From NCBI GenBank assembly GCA_019054805.1, contig JAHQIY010000012.1:3224001-3288000 (forward strand): a stretch of DNA of 64,000 nt. The letters run 5' to 3'. This document shows positions 34,901 through 45,064 of this stretch, one piece after another (within the stretch, counting starts at the first letter, position 1; each line of letters opens with the position of its first letter). A program made the position numbers and the translations under genes. Under the pieces are notes generated by a model that saw nothing but the letters and a program-made list of their open reading frames with translations, was not told where the DNA came from and did not search any database. This DNA is from Brachionus manjavacas. Taxonomy: Eukaryota; Rotifera; Eurotatoria; Ploima; Brachionidae.

Positions 34901-36547
34901 AAAAAAAAACTATAAATTAATTTTAAAAAAACTAACTTACAAATCTGATCATATTTTCAGACTAAAATGGCACTTTTGTTATGCGGAAAAAAAATTGTTT
35001 CAGAGCCTTTAAAATTTTCTTTCTGATTTATTTTTTAATTTTAAAAAACTAAATTTCTAGTATTATTTATTAAATTGCGGAGTAGATTAATATAAAGAAT
35101 GCTAGATAAAATCAAATTCTGAATCCGAATTTGGTGAATTTTAATTTTACATCCAAAACACTCTATACCACAAAATGAAAAAAAAATTTTGTAGTTGACA
35201 TTTTCCCACTCCTAATTTTGCTGATTCCAGATTGAGCATAAAAATGAAGAAAAAAATTACAGAACCATTTTTGATTTTTATATTATTTTTTGAATAAACT
35301 CTAGTCTTGTTCTATAAAAAAACAAGATTTTTTTCAGATTACCCATTTATATTAAATTATCAATTAAAATAGGAAAAGTATCAGAAAACAATTTTACAAT
35401 GAAGCTAAAACTTTAAGGAATTAAAATTTTTCAATCTATTTTTTAGCTGAATTCTTTTTCATGATAATAAGCTTTTTAAAAAATGTTTTTAATGTTGAAA
35501 AGGAGCAAATTAAAATTATTAAATTAATTTTTCAATTTTCAAAATTTATTACTGCAAAAAAGCAAATATTGTATTCAAAAAATTCGAAGGGTTCTTAAAA
35601 ATAAGAGATTTTAGACTAGAAAAAATTATTTGTACCTGTGAAAATGATTGTGAAAATTAAAAAAAAATCTTAACTTTAATTATGCAGTTTTTGCAGGTTA
35701 AATCAGTCGATGCAGCAAAAACAAATTTAATTTTTTTTCTACTAAGTTTAAAGAAGAGAGTAGTTAAATTTATATAATTTTTATAATTTAAAAATTTTTA
35801 GGAAAAAAACCCAAATCTGAATTCAAGTGAAAAGATTTTTTAAGACCAATTTTAAAGGTCCGTTCAAATGCTGTTTCTGTGATAATTTTCTCTTAAAAAT
35901 GATTAAAGAAGGGAAAATTTTAAATTTTAAATTTTGAAATTCCCGAATTTTTCTATTTCAATATGTTTGAATAAAACTTGACTTACTTTTTCAGTAAAAA
36001 TAGTTTCAGTCGGCACTTGAACACTAAGAACAATTTCGTTTTCACATTTGACTTGATTTTTGTTAGGCTGACAAAAAAATAAAAATAAACCTTTATTAAA
36101 TTCAACTTTTACTTCTTCAAAATTACACTTTTATTATTTTTGGCATTTTTTCTATTCACACCGGTGTTGAGCCTGAGCTTAGACGAACTAAATCAAAAGT
36201 TGAAGTAAATTCACAAGTTTATTTTCAAAAAGAACCTTTCAAAAATATGAAAAATGTTTCGGCGATTTTTTTTCTCACTTTTAGCATCGGCCGAGTCGGT
36301 GAGACATTTGGAGTCCTTAACTGTGGCAGAGTGGATCAATTTAGACTCAGAGTTGGTCTTGGTGATACTCAATGAGGAGTTTTTGCGTGAATTGGTCAGC
36401 TTGGACCAAATGAAGTCACTCACATTTCGCAGTTTGTTGGCCTTGGTCGGCTTGACTTCAAAAAAATGTTGCTAATTTTATTAAAATGTTCATTTTAGCA
36501 TGCAAACCATTCTTGTCTTTAATCTGATCGGACACTTCTTGATTCAT
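31949..36547 (-). CDS. Unrecognised, mostly disordered protein, six exons
   Basis: Minus-strand exons 36547-36508, 36455-36236, 36187-36160, 36067-35987, 33004-32057, 32008-31949 total 1377 nt and 458 residues. All phases agree, and each junction has GT and AG. The protein is rich in Ser, Asn, Lys and Thr with no membrane segment. Notable blocks: NVSDFIWSKLTNSRKNSS near the N terminus, SKIKAARRNPRNRQTSSKP in the middle, EEPVWKELAFRKHNAWSRKN near the C terminus, and a basic end KVKSMIRDLQKT. The EPxW-K-A block followed by AWSRK loosely recalls actin-regulator tails such as CRACD, but this is weak. An in-frame TGA two codons before the ATG supports the start. The 2.98-kb intron 33005-35986 is expanded and holds a LINE fragment. 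The 28-base exon 3 is the least certain element. Confidence 0.65.
33005..35986 (-). other. Expanded intron of the 31949-36547 gene
   Basis: Apart from the LINE fragment it holds ACGTAA-rich patches (33280-33370), AAGTC-rich words (33590-33680) and A/T runs. No gene is seen inside. Confidence 0.5.
34217..34345 (+). mobile_element. LINE C-terminal fragment in intron
   Basis: Reads SKKPYESRLKALNISNLLER, then RKRGDLIQLYKFMRVNQI. This is the YESRLK...LERRxRGDLIQ region that follows the thumb in Jockey/CR1 ORF2 proteins (compare 58650-58730). It is short and isolated, antisense to the host gene. Confidence 0.7.
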
Positions 36548-36779
36548 TGTTCACCAATTTGGCCAGATCTGTCTCAGCAAAGCAAAATTTTCTATCTCGA
36601 ATAGCTTTGTTTCACTAAAACATATCTAAACTAAATGGGCATTTAGATCACAATGGCTTAGAATTCAAATCCTCGAAACTATTCGAAACATTTATGGCCT
36701 TTAGAATTCCCTAATCCAATTCAAATAGAATTTAAATGAGAAAATTTGAAAATTACGTCTAAATTTCCAATTAAAAGCG

Positions 36780-37850
36780 CTCTGTTTATCTCACTCAGAG
36801 CGCCTTTTAGGCCATCATAAATTATCATAAGCTCGACTCGAAGATAATTCTATTCAATTAACTACGAGATGAGTTAAATCTAAAAATTCAAAAATAGAAA
36901 TTTTTACAATTGTTACTTTCAAAGCGCTCTTTTGTTAACAAAATAGCTAATTTAATGGCGCCTTGTTTTCTCATTCATGAACTTGCTCAACTATAAATAA
37001 AATTTATTTTTCTCTTTTTTCAATTTTTAAAGCAAATTCTAATCTTAAAAAAAATTAAAATTTTTATTAATTTTTTAGATTCCTTTTTTAAAATAAAAAA
37101 GATGTTTAATTGTCAATTTAAAGCTTTCATTCAGAGCGCCTTTTAACTGTCTAAATAAATTTTTTTTCCATTTTTAAATTTTTAGCTAAAATCTAATCTA
37201 AAAAAATCATCTAAAATTTTTTTTGTTAAAAAATCAAAAAAACCTTCAGTTAATCTCATTCAGAGCGCCTTTTGCTAGTCTAAATAATTTTTTTCCATTT
37301 TTTACTTTCCCTCTAAAATTAAAAATTTAAAGAATCTATTTAAAAAAAAAAAAATTTTTTTTGTTAAATCTCTCCCAATTTATAAGTAAGAAGATGTTTG
37401 ATTGCCAATTTAAAGCTCTCAGTTAATTCATTCAGAGCGCCTTTAATTGTCTAAATAAATTTTTTTTCCAATTTAAAATTTTTAGCTAAAATCTAATCTA
37501 AAAAAATCATCTAAAATTTTTTTGTTAAAGAATCAAAAAGAAGATACAAACAATGAATTATTCACAAATCCAATAAATCAAAAGTTTAAATGAAATCATC
37601 CATTATATTTAGAACGTTTAGCTACATATATAAAATTAAGCTAAAATTTTAAATTAAAAAAATCTCAAAATAATTTTTTTTTAATGTTAAAAAATCAAAA
37701 AACTTTCAGTTTATCTCATTCAGAGCGCCTTTTGACTGTCTAAATTATTTTTTTCCATTTTTAACTTTCTCTCTCAAATTAAAAATTAAAAAAAAAATCT
37801 CAAAATTTTTTTTGTTAAATGGTACCCAATTTATAATCAAGAAGATGTTT
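36780..37850. repeat. Degenerate tandem array with CATTCAGAGCGCCTTTT core
   Basis: The core CATTCAGAGCGCCTTTT, followed by TGTCTAAATAA and a T run, occurs at about 37132, 37258, 37431 and 37718, with a related CACTCAGAGCGCCTTTTAGG at 36792. Spacing is uneven (about 125-290 bases). Longer stretches between cores are also shared (for example AGCTAAAATCTAATCTAAAA at 37181 and 37483). It lies upstream of the 31949-36547 gene. Confidence 0.7.
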
Positions 37851-37859
37851 CTAGATGAA

Positions 37860-38870
37860 AGACGAGATGTACACAAAATTAGGAGGACATTGTTGAGCTT
37901 TGGTCAAAGAAGATAAACAAAGTCGTCCCATAGAGATAGCTGAGTCAAATAAAAACAAATATTTTGCTCTTAGTATGAACGCTTATTGTAGTTCAATGCC
38001 TTGTGCAAACACGGTCACAAACGACGAAATTGGGTCGTTGATTTTTTGTCAATTTTTTAGAACACTTTGTTTACGGTTCGCATTGACCGAGCTGGAGTAA
38101 TGAATGTTAAATCAAGTAAATGTTGATTGTTTGATTTTTTAGTTACAAGGGAATTAGTGGCACAATTCGTAGATTAATTTTACAAAGAAACTTTAAAATA
38201 GACAATTTTAAGCCGAGACGAAAATAATAATCCCTAATCCCCGATGTGTATCCATCGGTCGATGATATTTGTTTGTTTAAAACAACTCTTTGGGATCTAG
38301 TTTGCAGATAGGTTTTAATTAATGAATGCTCGAACTCAATTCAACATTTTCTTTGACTTAAAAAAAATGTTTTCTAATAATTTTTGAATTTTTTTTCTGA
38401 TTAAAATTACTCTATCAAATTATCAGAATTTGATAGAATATTTGATATAGTTTTTTGATATAGTTAGATATAGAGTTTTTTAATTAAAATAATAGCCAAT
38501 AATTTAAAAATAAAAAGATAATCAAGATAGAAAAGATTTTAATCAATTACAATTTTCAATAATCGATCATAAAATAGAGTAATTAAAAAAACATGTCATC
38601 CGAGAAAAATAAAAGTTGCTAGTTTTTTTAATTACTGTAGACAATAAAAAAATTTGAACTTAAATTGAATACCTTTAATTTATGCTATAGGAAAAAATGT
38701 TTTTACTTTAAAAATAAATTTTCGACAGAAAAAATTATAATAGAATTGATATTTCTAAAAATTTCTTTTTAGTTTTTTATATCAATTTTATTTCAACGCA
38801 TTAAAATTTAAAATTATTAAATTAAATTTTATATTTTTTTTCAAATTATATAATTAATCACTAATGCTTG
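37860..38870. other. Non-coding DNA
   Basis: No recognised gene. A 66-codon plus frame at 37900-38100 has no similarity I can see and is not called. Confidence 0.45.
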
Positions 38871-38874
38871 TAAA

Positions 38875-39590
38875 GCGTCTATGCGAATATACATTAAAAT
38901 ATCCTTCCTCATTGCTTGTTCTTCTCTAAGTATTACATCTAAAGAGTTCCTGATTCTTTCTGGAATTATGCTACAGAACGTCCTGCTTGCTTTTGAGTGC
39001 AGTTTTTTCCTCGCCAATTGTCACATATAGATCATATTGTTAACTTTCTTAGGAAGCTTGACTATTAGGCCTTTGACCAGTCCTCTGTTATAATTTCTTG
39101 CCGTCATTTCTTGTTGAAGAGGTCTTACAATATCCTTATTGTGATTCTACGGTCAGCTTTCAAATTTTTCTCTTTCTGTTGTTTATGTCCCCTTTCGAGC
39201 TGGCTTCTTCTGCTTCGCTAGCACACTTGTTTTTATAGATTCTCTTATCACGCTTTTTTCCTTATTTCATATGATGCTTTTAATTTCTTGCGAATTCGGT
39301 TCGATGTTGCTTGATGATCATGGCCTATGTCTCATCAAACATCCATCTTTTCTTTTTGTTTTAAAAATCACATAACCTCTTCTGATGCCTTCAATAGGCT
39401 TCCCAAATTTCTAACCATCTTTTCTGTATATCTCTGTCTAAGTTTTCAAGTTTTTGGAGGCTCTTGATTTGTGCTGTATTCTGCATTGCGTTTGGGATTA
39501 GCTAGGCTTCCAAAATCTTATTTCTGCATTCCTCCATGGATAACTGTCCTTTAGTGTCTTTTACTATTTGTTCATAATATTTTGTCCTTT
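38875..39590 (-). mobile_element. Decayed LINE relic (RTE/CR1-like)
   Basis: On the minus strand, NRGLVKGLIVKLPKK and then FCSIIPERIRNSLDVILREE, next to QAMRKDILMYIRIDALQAL, match the start of a reverse transcriptase (GLIVKLPKKG...NWRGI...PER-R...LREEQAGFR). Upstream, RQRYTEKMVRNLGSLLKASE and a lysine-rich linker fit the region between endonuclease and RT. Many stops and frame changes show an old copy. The catalytic DD region is not present. Confidence 0.65.
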
Positions 39591-40150
39591 TGTGTCCTTT
39601 ACTAATTACAAAATTAAATATTGTTAAATTTGATAGAATTAATTTTTTTTTAATTTTAAATAATTTTTTGCAATTTTTTAATTTTTTTTTATAAAGAAAA
39701 ATTTTTCTTGATTAAAGAGTATCTAAATAAAAAAACATTTTAAATTTACTTTATAATTTTTGGACAAAAAAGCTGTTTTTAAAATCTGAGATAAGTGAAA
39801 GGGGTCCGGGGCGTAGCCCTGGTTTAGGGATCCGGCTATGCATAATTATTGAGAAAATTTTAGAATGTTTTTTAAATTTATAAGTACTTACTGTCAATTT
39901 TTAAAATTTTAATTAATTTTTTTGCTTTATTTTAAAAAACAATATCCAAAATTTCAAATTTAAATATAATAATAATTAAAAAATTTTAAGAAATATAATT
40001 AATTGAATAGTTGGATAGTTATTCTTTATTAAGTAAAGGCCACAAAAGGACAGTAAAGGACAGAAAAGGACAGAAAATTCTTCTTATATAGAAAAAGGAC
40101 ATTAAAGGACAGTATTTTATTCTTTATTAAGTTAAGGACACAAAAGAATA
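39575..40150. repeat. AAAGGACA words
   Basis: AAAGGACA/AAAGGACAG recurs at 40033-40070, 40100-40115 and 40130, and in inverted form at 39578-39600 (TGTCCTTTTGTGTCCTTTAC). A G/C-rich island GGGGTCCGGGGCGTAGCCC at 39799-39817 has relatives at 21870 (-) and 53388. No coding sequence. Confidence 0.45.
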
Positions 40151-40599
40151 ATTAGCTATAATTACACGCTCATTGTCTATAGCTCCATTCCTCTGATAGC
40201 CTATACTCATTTTCAACTTTATGCACACAACTTTCGCATTCTTGTCGAGTCACTTAATCTATTGTTCTTTTTCTATGAATTACATCCCTGTATATTATCT
40301 TTTTCCCTGACCATGTCCAGCAACTTTCACATATACCTAGCACCTCTAAACCTTATTTATCCAGTAAATAATTCAGCTTGTGACCTCACCGTAGATTTTT
40401 TTTCAACGTTGTATCGGCCATTACATGTCTTTTCATTTTTAATTTAAGTTTTTATAATAGAAACTTAAATTAATAATAGACTTTCAAACTATTTTTTTAT
40501 ATATTTTTTTTATATTTTTATTGGTATTTTACTTGGCAAATTTTATAATTACTTTTGAACAATTGTAAATATACTAGTAATTTTAATAAGAGTACTGGA

Positions 40600-40890
40600 G
40601 GTCCGCGATTGACGCTCCAACTCCCAAAATCGCCCTAGTTGCGGCTTTCTTATTTAAATAAAATAAATAAAAAATAAAAAATAATAGAAACTTATTTAGT
40701 AATTTTGGAAAGAAAATTACAGATTTTTAATATTTCAAAGTATTAAAAAAAACAATAAAATAAAATAAAATATTATTACAGATTTTAGTTGAGGGTTCTA
40801 TTTGGTTTTTTTTAATTTTGAAAAATTGTTTTTTTGATTTTTATTCAATTTTGAAATTCGCCTTGATTTGCAAGCAAATTTTCCATAATC
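40600..40890 (+). repeat. Block A, first copy (starts with a LINE-like tail)
   Basis: 40630-40886 is repeated at 41291-41547. The lead-in GGAGGTCCGCGATTGACGCT and then AAATAAAATAAATAAAAAA look like the 3' tail of a retroelement. It is part of the A-B-A-C-B structure. Confidence 0.75.
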
Positions 40891-41290
40891 AACACAGTCA
40901 TTTTAAAACTTAATAAATTATTTAAAATAAACTTTACGTTATAAATTCATAAGTTAAGTTTTGATTTTTATCTAGCTTTAAATTTTAATAAACGATATGT
41001 CAAAGTTTTGTTTTTGAAATTTATTTAAAAAAATCATTTTTTTTAAATTATTTTAAAATCTAATAATTTTCTTAAGAGGTTATTTGCTTGATAAATTAAA
41101 GTTATAGCCTCAATCTCCTTGAGCTTTTATTTCGTTGGCCATTTGTAAAAATGCGCAGAAAATACAGCTAAAACAAAAATTAAAAATTAAAAAAAAACAT
41201 CAAATCTTTGGGACAAAAAACTTACAAATACATTACAAAACAATCTTTCCACATTTGACCCTTGATAAAATTTTATTAAAAAAAATAAAC
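40887..41290 (-). pseudogene. Duplicated 3' part of PLAC8 gene (block B, first copy)
   Basis: Near-identical to 42871-43273. It contains PLAC8 exon 4 (AFLQMANEIKAQGD, about 41110-41168), intron 3, exon 3 (GQMWKDCFVMY, 41226-41260) and part of intron 2, but no exons 1-2. The break at 41290 joins straight to a second block A. It is a dead partial duplicate of the gene at 43093-43607. Confidence 0.85.
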
Positions 41291-43273
41291 TCGCCCTAGT
41301 TGCGGCTTTCTTATTTAAATAAAATAAATAAAAAATAAAAAATAATAGAAACTTATTTAGTAATTTTGGAAAGAAAATTACAGATTTTTAATATTTCAAA
41401 GTATTAAAAAAAACAATAAAATAAAATAAAATATTATTACAGATTTTAGTTGAGGGTTCTATTTGGTTTTTTTTAATTTTGAAAAATTGTTTTTTTGATT
41501 TTTATTCAATTTTGAAATTCGCCTTGATTTGCAAGCAAATTTTCCATCAGTTTGATTTTTTGATCACGTGATGACGCTATAAATTGAATTTTCAAATTTA
41601 CTAAGCCAAACAAATATTTTCCAAAAAGTTGTATTGAAATGATTTTTACCAAAATTTTATTTTAAAAATGTGAACCAAATTAGCAACAATTATTTTAATT
41701 TTTTCAAAGTTAATTTAAATCTTAAATTAACGCTATAAATATTTCTAAAATGAATCAAGATAAATTGAACTTTATCTCATTAATTTATAAATCATCATTT
41801 TTTTGGGAAAATTCCCACTTAAAATTAAAATCACATTTTTTTTTCAAACAGTTATATTTAAGTAGAAAAAAAAAATTGTTATTTTATTTTTTTTCATTCC
41901 AAGTAATCACCAGTTTAGTAAAATAAAGTTGTCATATTTTATTTAAGATTCGAAAGATGCTTCAATATGAACAAGATGCACGCGAGACCAAAAGGTCGGA
42001 ATCAAACAATCAAAATAAATTTGTAACAGCTGTTGACCTCACTGTCAATACTGCTGTTGCTGTTGTGAAAATACCTTTTAATCTAGTAAAAGCCCCATTT
42101 TTAGCTTTGGGTTCAATTTTTAGCAGTGAGCCAAAGAGCAAGTCTGAATTGATCGAAAAAAAAATTTCCAAATACAATATTAATCTTGAATTATATTTAA
42201 AATATTCAGAACTTAACAAATTAGATAAAGAAAGACAATTGATCATCTGTGCTGCTGCTGCAGCTGCACCACTACCAGGCGGTGACCCGGAAAATGCGAA
42301 AAAAATTTTGATCGCTCTTTTGGCTAGTGCTTTGTTGACAACATCTGGAGTAGGGATAGTTATTTACTGTGGTTCATCTGGTTTACTGTCAACCATGGTG
42401 ATAGAATGCGGTACAGCTGGAATAAACCACTGTATTAGTACCATTAATAATAATGAGAAATTTTTATGGAAAGAATGGTTCAATGAAATTGCTAAAACAG
42501 CATCTGAAACTTTAGTGCTAGGTGCAATCAACAAATTTCGTCAAATAGTCCCCTTCAGACTTAGGGGAATAGTGAATAGGGACATCATTAATGCTTTATG
42601 CAAAGTTTATGATCTTATTGAGCCATTTTCAAATGTAATCATTTGCATTATCAAAAAAGATGATCCAGAAAATATAGTGTTTGAAGTTGCTAAATCTATA
42701 GATGATATAAATTCGACAGATTTGTCTGGAGTAACAGTTTTTAAAACTAAAATTGTCAATGAGAAAAAAATTAATTTAAACAGTCAATTAGTTGAAAGAA
42801 AAGCGATAAATTTAAAATTTAAAATTTATTTTAACAAATCTTTATCGACTAATACTAATTAATTAAAAATAATCAACACAGTCATTTTAAAACTTAATAA
42901 ATTATTTAAAATAAACTTTACGTTATAAATTCATAAGTTAAGTTTTGATTTTTATCTAGCTTTAAATTTTAATAAACGATATGTCAAAGTTTTGTTTTTG
43001 AAATTTATTTAAAAAATCATTTTTTTTAAATTATTTTAAAATCTAATAATTTTCTTAAGAGGTTATTTGCTTGATAAATTAAAGTTATAGCCTCAATCTC
43101 CTTGAGCTTTTATTTCGTTGGCCATTTGTAAAAATGCGCAGAAAATACAGCTAAAACAAAAATTAAAAATTAAAAAAAAACATCAAATCTTTGGGACAAA
43201 AAACTTACAAATACATTACAAAACAATCTTTCCACATTTGACCCTTGATAAAATTTTATTAAAAAAAATAAAC
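41291..43273. repeat. Tandem duplicate, second copy: blocks A, C and B
   Basis: 41291-41547 repeats block A and 42871-43273 repeats block B. Between them lies 1323 bases (C, 41548-42870) that the first copy lacks. C carries the 301-residue ORF. At the junctions only the dinucleotide AT is shared, and no TIR or clear target duplication is visible. Confidence 0.8.
41957..42862 (+). CDS. Orphan protein with hydrophobic, glycine/alanine-rich segments
   Basis: An intact 301-codon frame. Residues 22-57 (TAVDLTVNTAVAVVKIPFNL and following) and 116-148 (KILIALLASALLTTSGVGIV and following, Gly-rich) are hydrophobic. CAAAAAAPLPGGDPENAKK links the parts. FLWKEWFNEIAKTASETLVL after the Gly/Ala stretch recalls the small-residue membrane-like segments followed by a W-K-W block found in some large invertebrate proteins, an impression only. 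It has five or more cysteines and a lysine-rich C-terminal end. TTATTTAAG just before the start could be a splice or trans-splice acceptor. Codon use is less A/T-rich than the flanks, supporting a real gene. Function is unknown. It lies wholly within block C. Confidence 0.65.
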   Translation: MLQYEQDARETKRSESNNQNKFVTAVDLTVNTAVAVVKIPFNLVKAPFLALGSIFSSEPKSKSELIEKKISKYNINLELYLKYSELNKLDKERQLIICAAAAAAPLPGGDPENAKKILIALLASALLTTSGVGIVIYCGSSGLLSTMVIECGTAGINHCISTINNNEKFLWKEWFNEIAKTASETLVLGAINKFRQIVPFRLRGIVNRDIINALCKVYDLIEPFSNVIICIIKKDDPENIVFEVAKSIDDINSTDLSGVTVFKTKIVNEKKINLNSQLVERKAINLKFKIYFNKSLSTNTN

Positions 43274-43607
43274 TAAATGTATTTTAACAAATACTCTAAT
43301 TCTGTATCCTTGTCTGACTTTAGTTCGAAGATAAGAAACCGAATGCGGGAAGAAGAAAGGAGTACAAAAGCATTCCTTGTTAAAATTTTTAAAATGGAAA
43401 TTTTAAAATAAATATGAACAAAAGTACTCCAGCATCTTGGTAGACTTTGCATTGAAAGCATGGAAAGCAGAAATACGCAAAACAACAATTTCCAAAGTCC
43501 GTACAACAGTCACATAAACCTGATGTAAATTCATTTTCAAACAGTGTAAATGTTGGCTTACGAGCAGTTGTAGGCTGTACTGTGTTAATTGTGATATTAG
43601 TGTTCAT
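43093..43607 (-). CDS. PLAC8-family cysteine-rich protein, copy 1, four exons
   Basis: Minus-strand exons 43607-43428, 43375-43295, 43243-43209, 43150-43093 total 354 nt and 117 residues. PLAC8 family hallmarks: FTSGLCDCCTDFGNCCFAYF then CFPCFQCKVYQDAG, ECFCTPFFFPHSVSYLRTKV, RQGYRIRGQMWKDCF and FCAFLQMANEIKAQGD. Family members include animal PLAC8/cornifelin and plant cadmium-resistance/cell-number-regulator proteins; here the precise role is unknown. The cysteine-rich blocks form membrane-associated segments in the family. Exon lengths 180, 81 and 35 equal those of the copy at 50816-51338. Its 3' exons are duplicated at 40887-41290. Confidence 0.88.
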
Positions 43608-43619
43608 CTTTCCAATTTT

Positions 43620-44655
43620 AATTTTTTCGATATTTTTTTTCCAATTTTATTTTAATTGAAGTTATCAATTCAAAATGTAAAGGGTTTTTATAGTCTTGCT
43701 TTAAAAATTAAATTAAATGAAAAAGGAATTAAGTTGTTATATCAACGATTTAGAAAGCAGTTATTTTTGAGCCTAAATAAAAAATTCAGATGCTTTTTTT
43801 TAAATAAAACACTTCAAGAAACAGTTTAAATGCTTTTGTTTATTTTATTGCAATAAATTTTACTGAATAAAATGAAACAAAAAAAACTTATTCTATGTAG
43901 AATGTAAAACTTAATGTAATAAGAATTAGTTTATTGAAAAAGAATTGAAATAAAATAAATAAAATTTTTTAACCTTGCTTGTTTGATCAAAATTTATTCA
44001 AAATCCTGGAAAGTTTTTTTTTCGAAATAAATTTTTTGTTGGGGAAAAATTTATCAAAAATTTTCAGAATTTTGGAAAATAAAAACAAAAATGAAGTAAA
44101 ACAAAAAATTTTATTCCTAAAGAAAAAGGTTCATTCAAATGATCTCGGTCAATATTTGCTGTCTTAAAAAAATAAAACTGATCAATTTATTAAAGCATTT
44201 ACATCCTTAACATTTAAATTTAACAATTTCATAGTGTTTCCATGCATTGATTTTTCAAATTTACTAGAATATTTTGAAAAAAGCTTCTTTGGACGCATTG
44301 TGATTTTCCATATAGAAATTTCAATTAAAATATTTCCCAAATTTGACATTGATTACATCTATAATTTTCTCAAATATGTAAAATACAAAAAAAAATAACC
44401 TGAATAAAACCAAATCATCATTTTCTCTCCTTTTCTTCTTTAAATTTTATATCATTCTTTTTATTTAAATTTATAAAATATAATACATTAAAACAACTGG
44501 ATTTATTATAAATTAAAATTTTTATTTCTTTAAATAAAGAGTGTGTCCACCATGTTCGCATGAAAGACTAATGTCTGCTCTGGACATACTGGAAAGAAAA
44601 AAAAATTTAAATTCTTAACAAAAATTTTGATTTTATTTTGATTTTGTCTCTGGAA
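43620..44655. other. Non-coding A/T-rich DNA
   Basis: No recognised gene. The first 150 bases are the 5' flank of the PLAC8 gene. Confidence 0.5.
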
Positions 44656-44659
44656 TTTT

Positions 44660-45060
44660 TCGAGATCATTAATACCCTTCTTGGTTGATGCCAAAAAGTG
44701 GTCTTACATATGCACAATAAAGTGTGTTGAAAGTCTCGATGGTCCAGCTCATGAATGTTCTTCTCAAGCCGCCCAGTGCATCGGTTGCTTTATTGTCTAG
44801 ATTTCTATTTAAGTAGAGAATTCTGCTTACGGGAAAAAGTCTCTTCTATATCCTTCTCTTCCTCAGCGAAGCTCAGAGAGCTTTTTCAGAGGATTCGTCC
44901 ATAAACTACTTAGTACTTTTGCCGCATCATTTGAACTCCATCACTTTGAATTTGTCAGCCTTGAAGAGCATTCATCAAGTGTTTTATTTTTCCATGAGCT
45001 CATTAGAGTCTTATTGTAATATTGATAGGTCACTGTTAACCAGAATGTTGTCTTAGAGGG
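44660..45060 (-). mobile_element. Decayed LINE relic (RT thumb region)
   Basis: The minus strand reads FKADKFKVMEF (the family's CKVMHFG block) and NKATDALGGLRRTFMSWTIE, FNTLYCAYVRPLFG (the LYxxYVRPhLEYG block), with several frame changes between. This is the end of a Jockey/CR1-type reverse transcriptase. The remainder is unreadable. Confidence 0.6.
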
Positions 45061-45064
45061 TTTA

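Noticed and set aside
37900..38100. Plus-strand 66-codon frame
   Set aside because: No similarity, no splice context, and amino acid make-up like random sequence.
40887..43273. Reading the B repeats as a long target duplication of an inserted A-C element
   Set aside because: A also occurs before the first B, which a simple insertion does not explain. Tandem duplication plus gain or loss of C is simpler.
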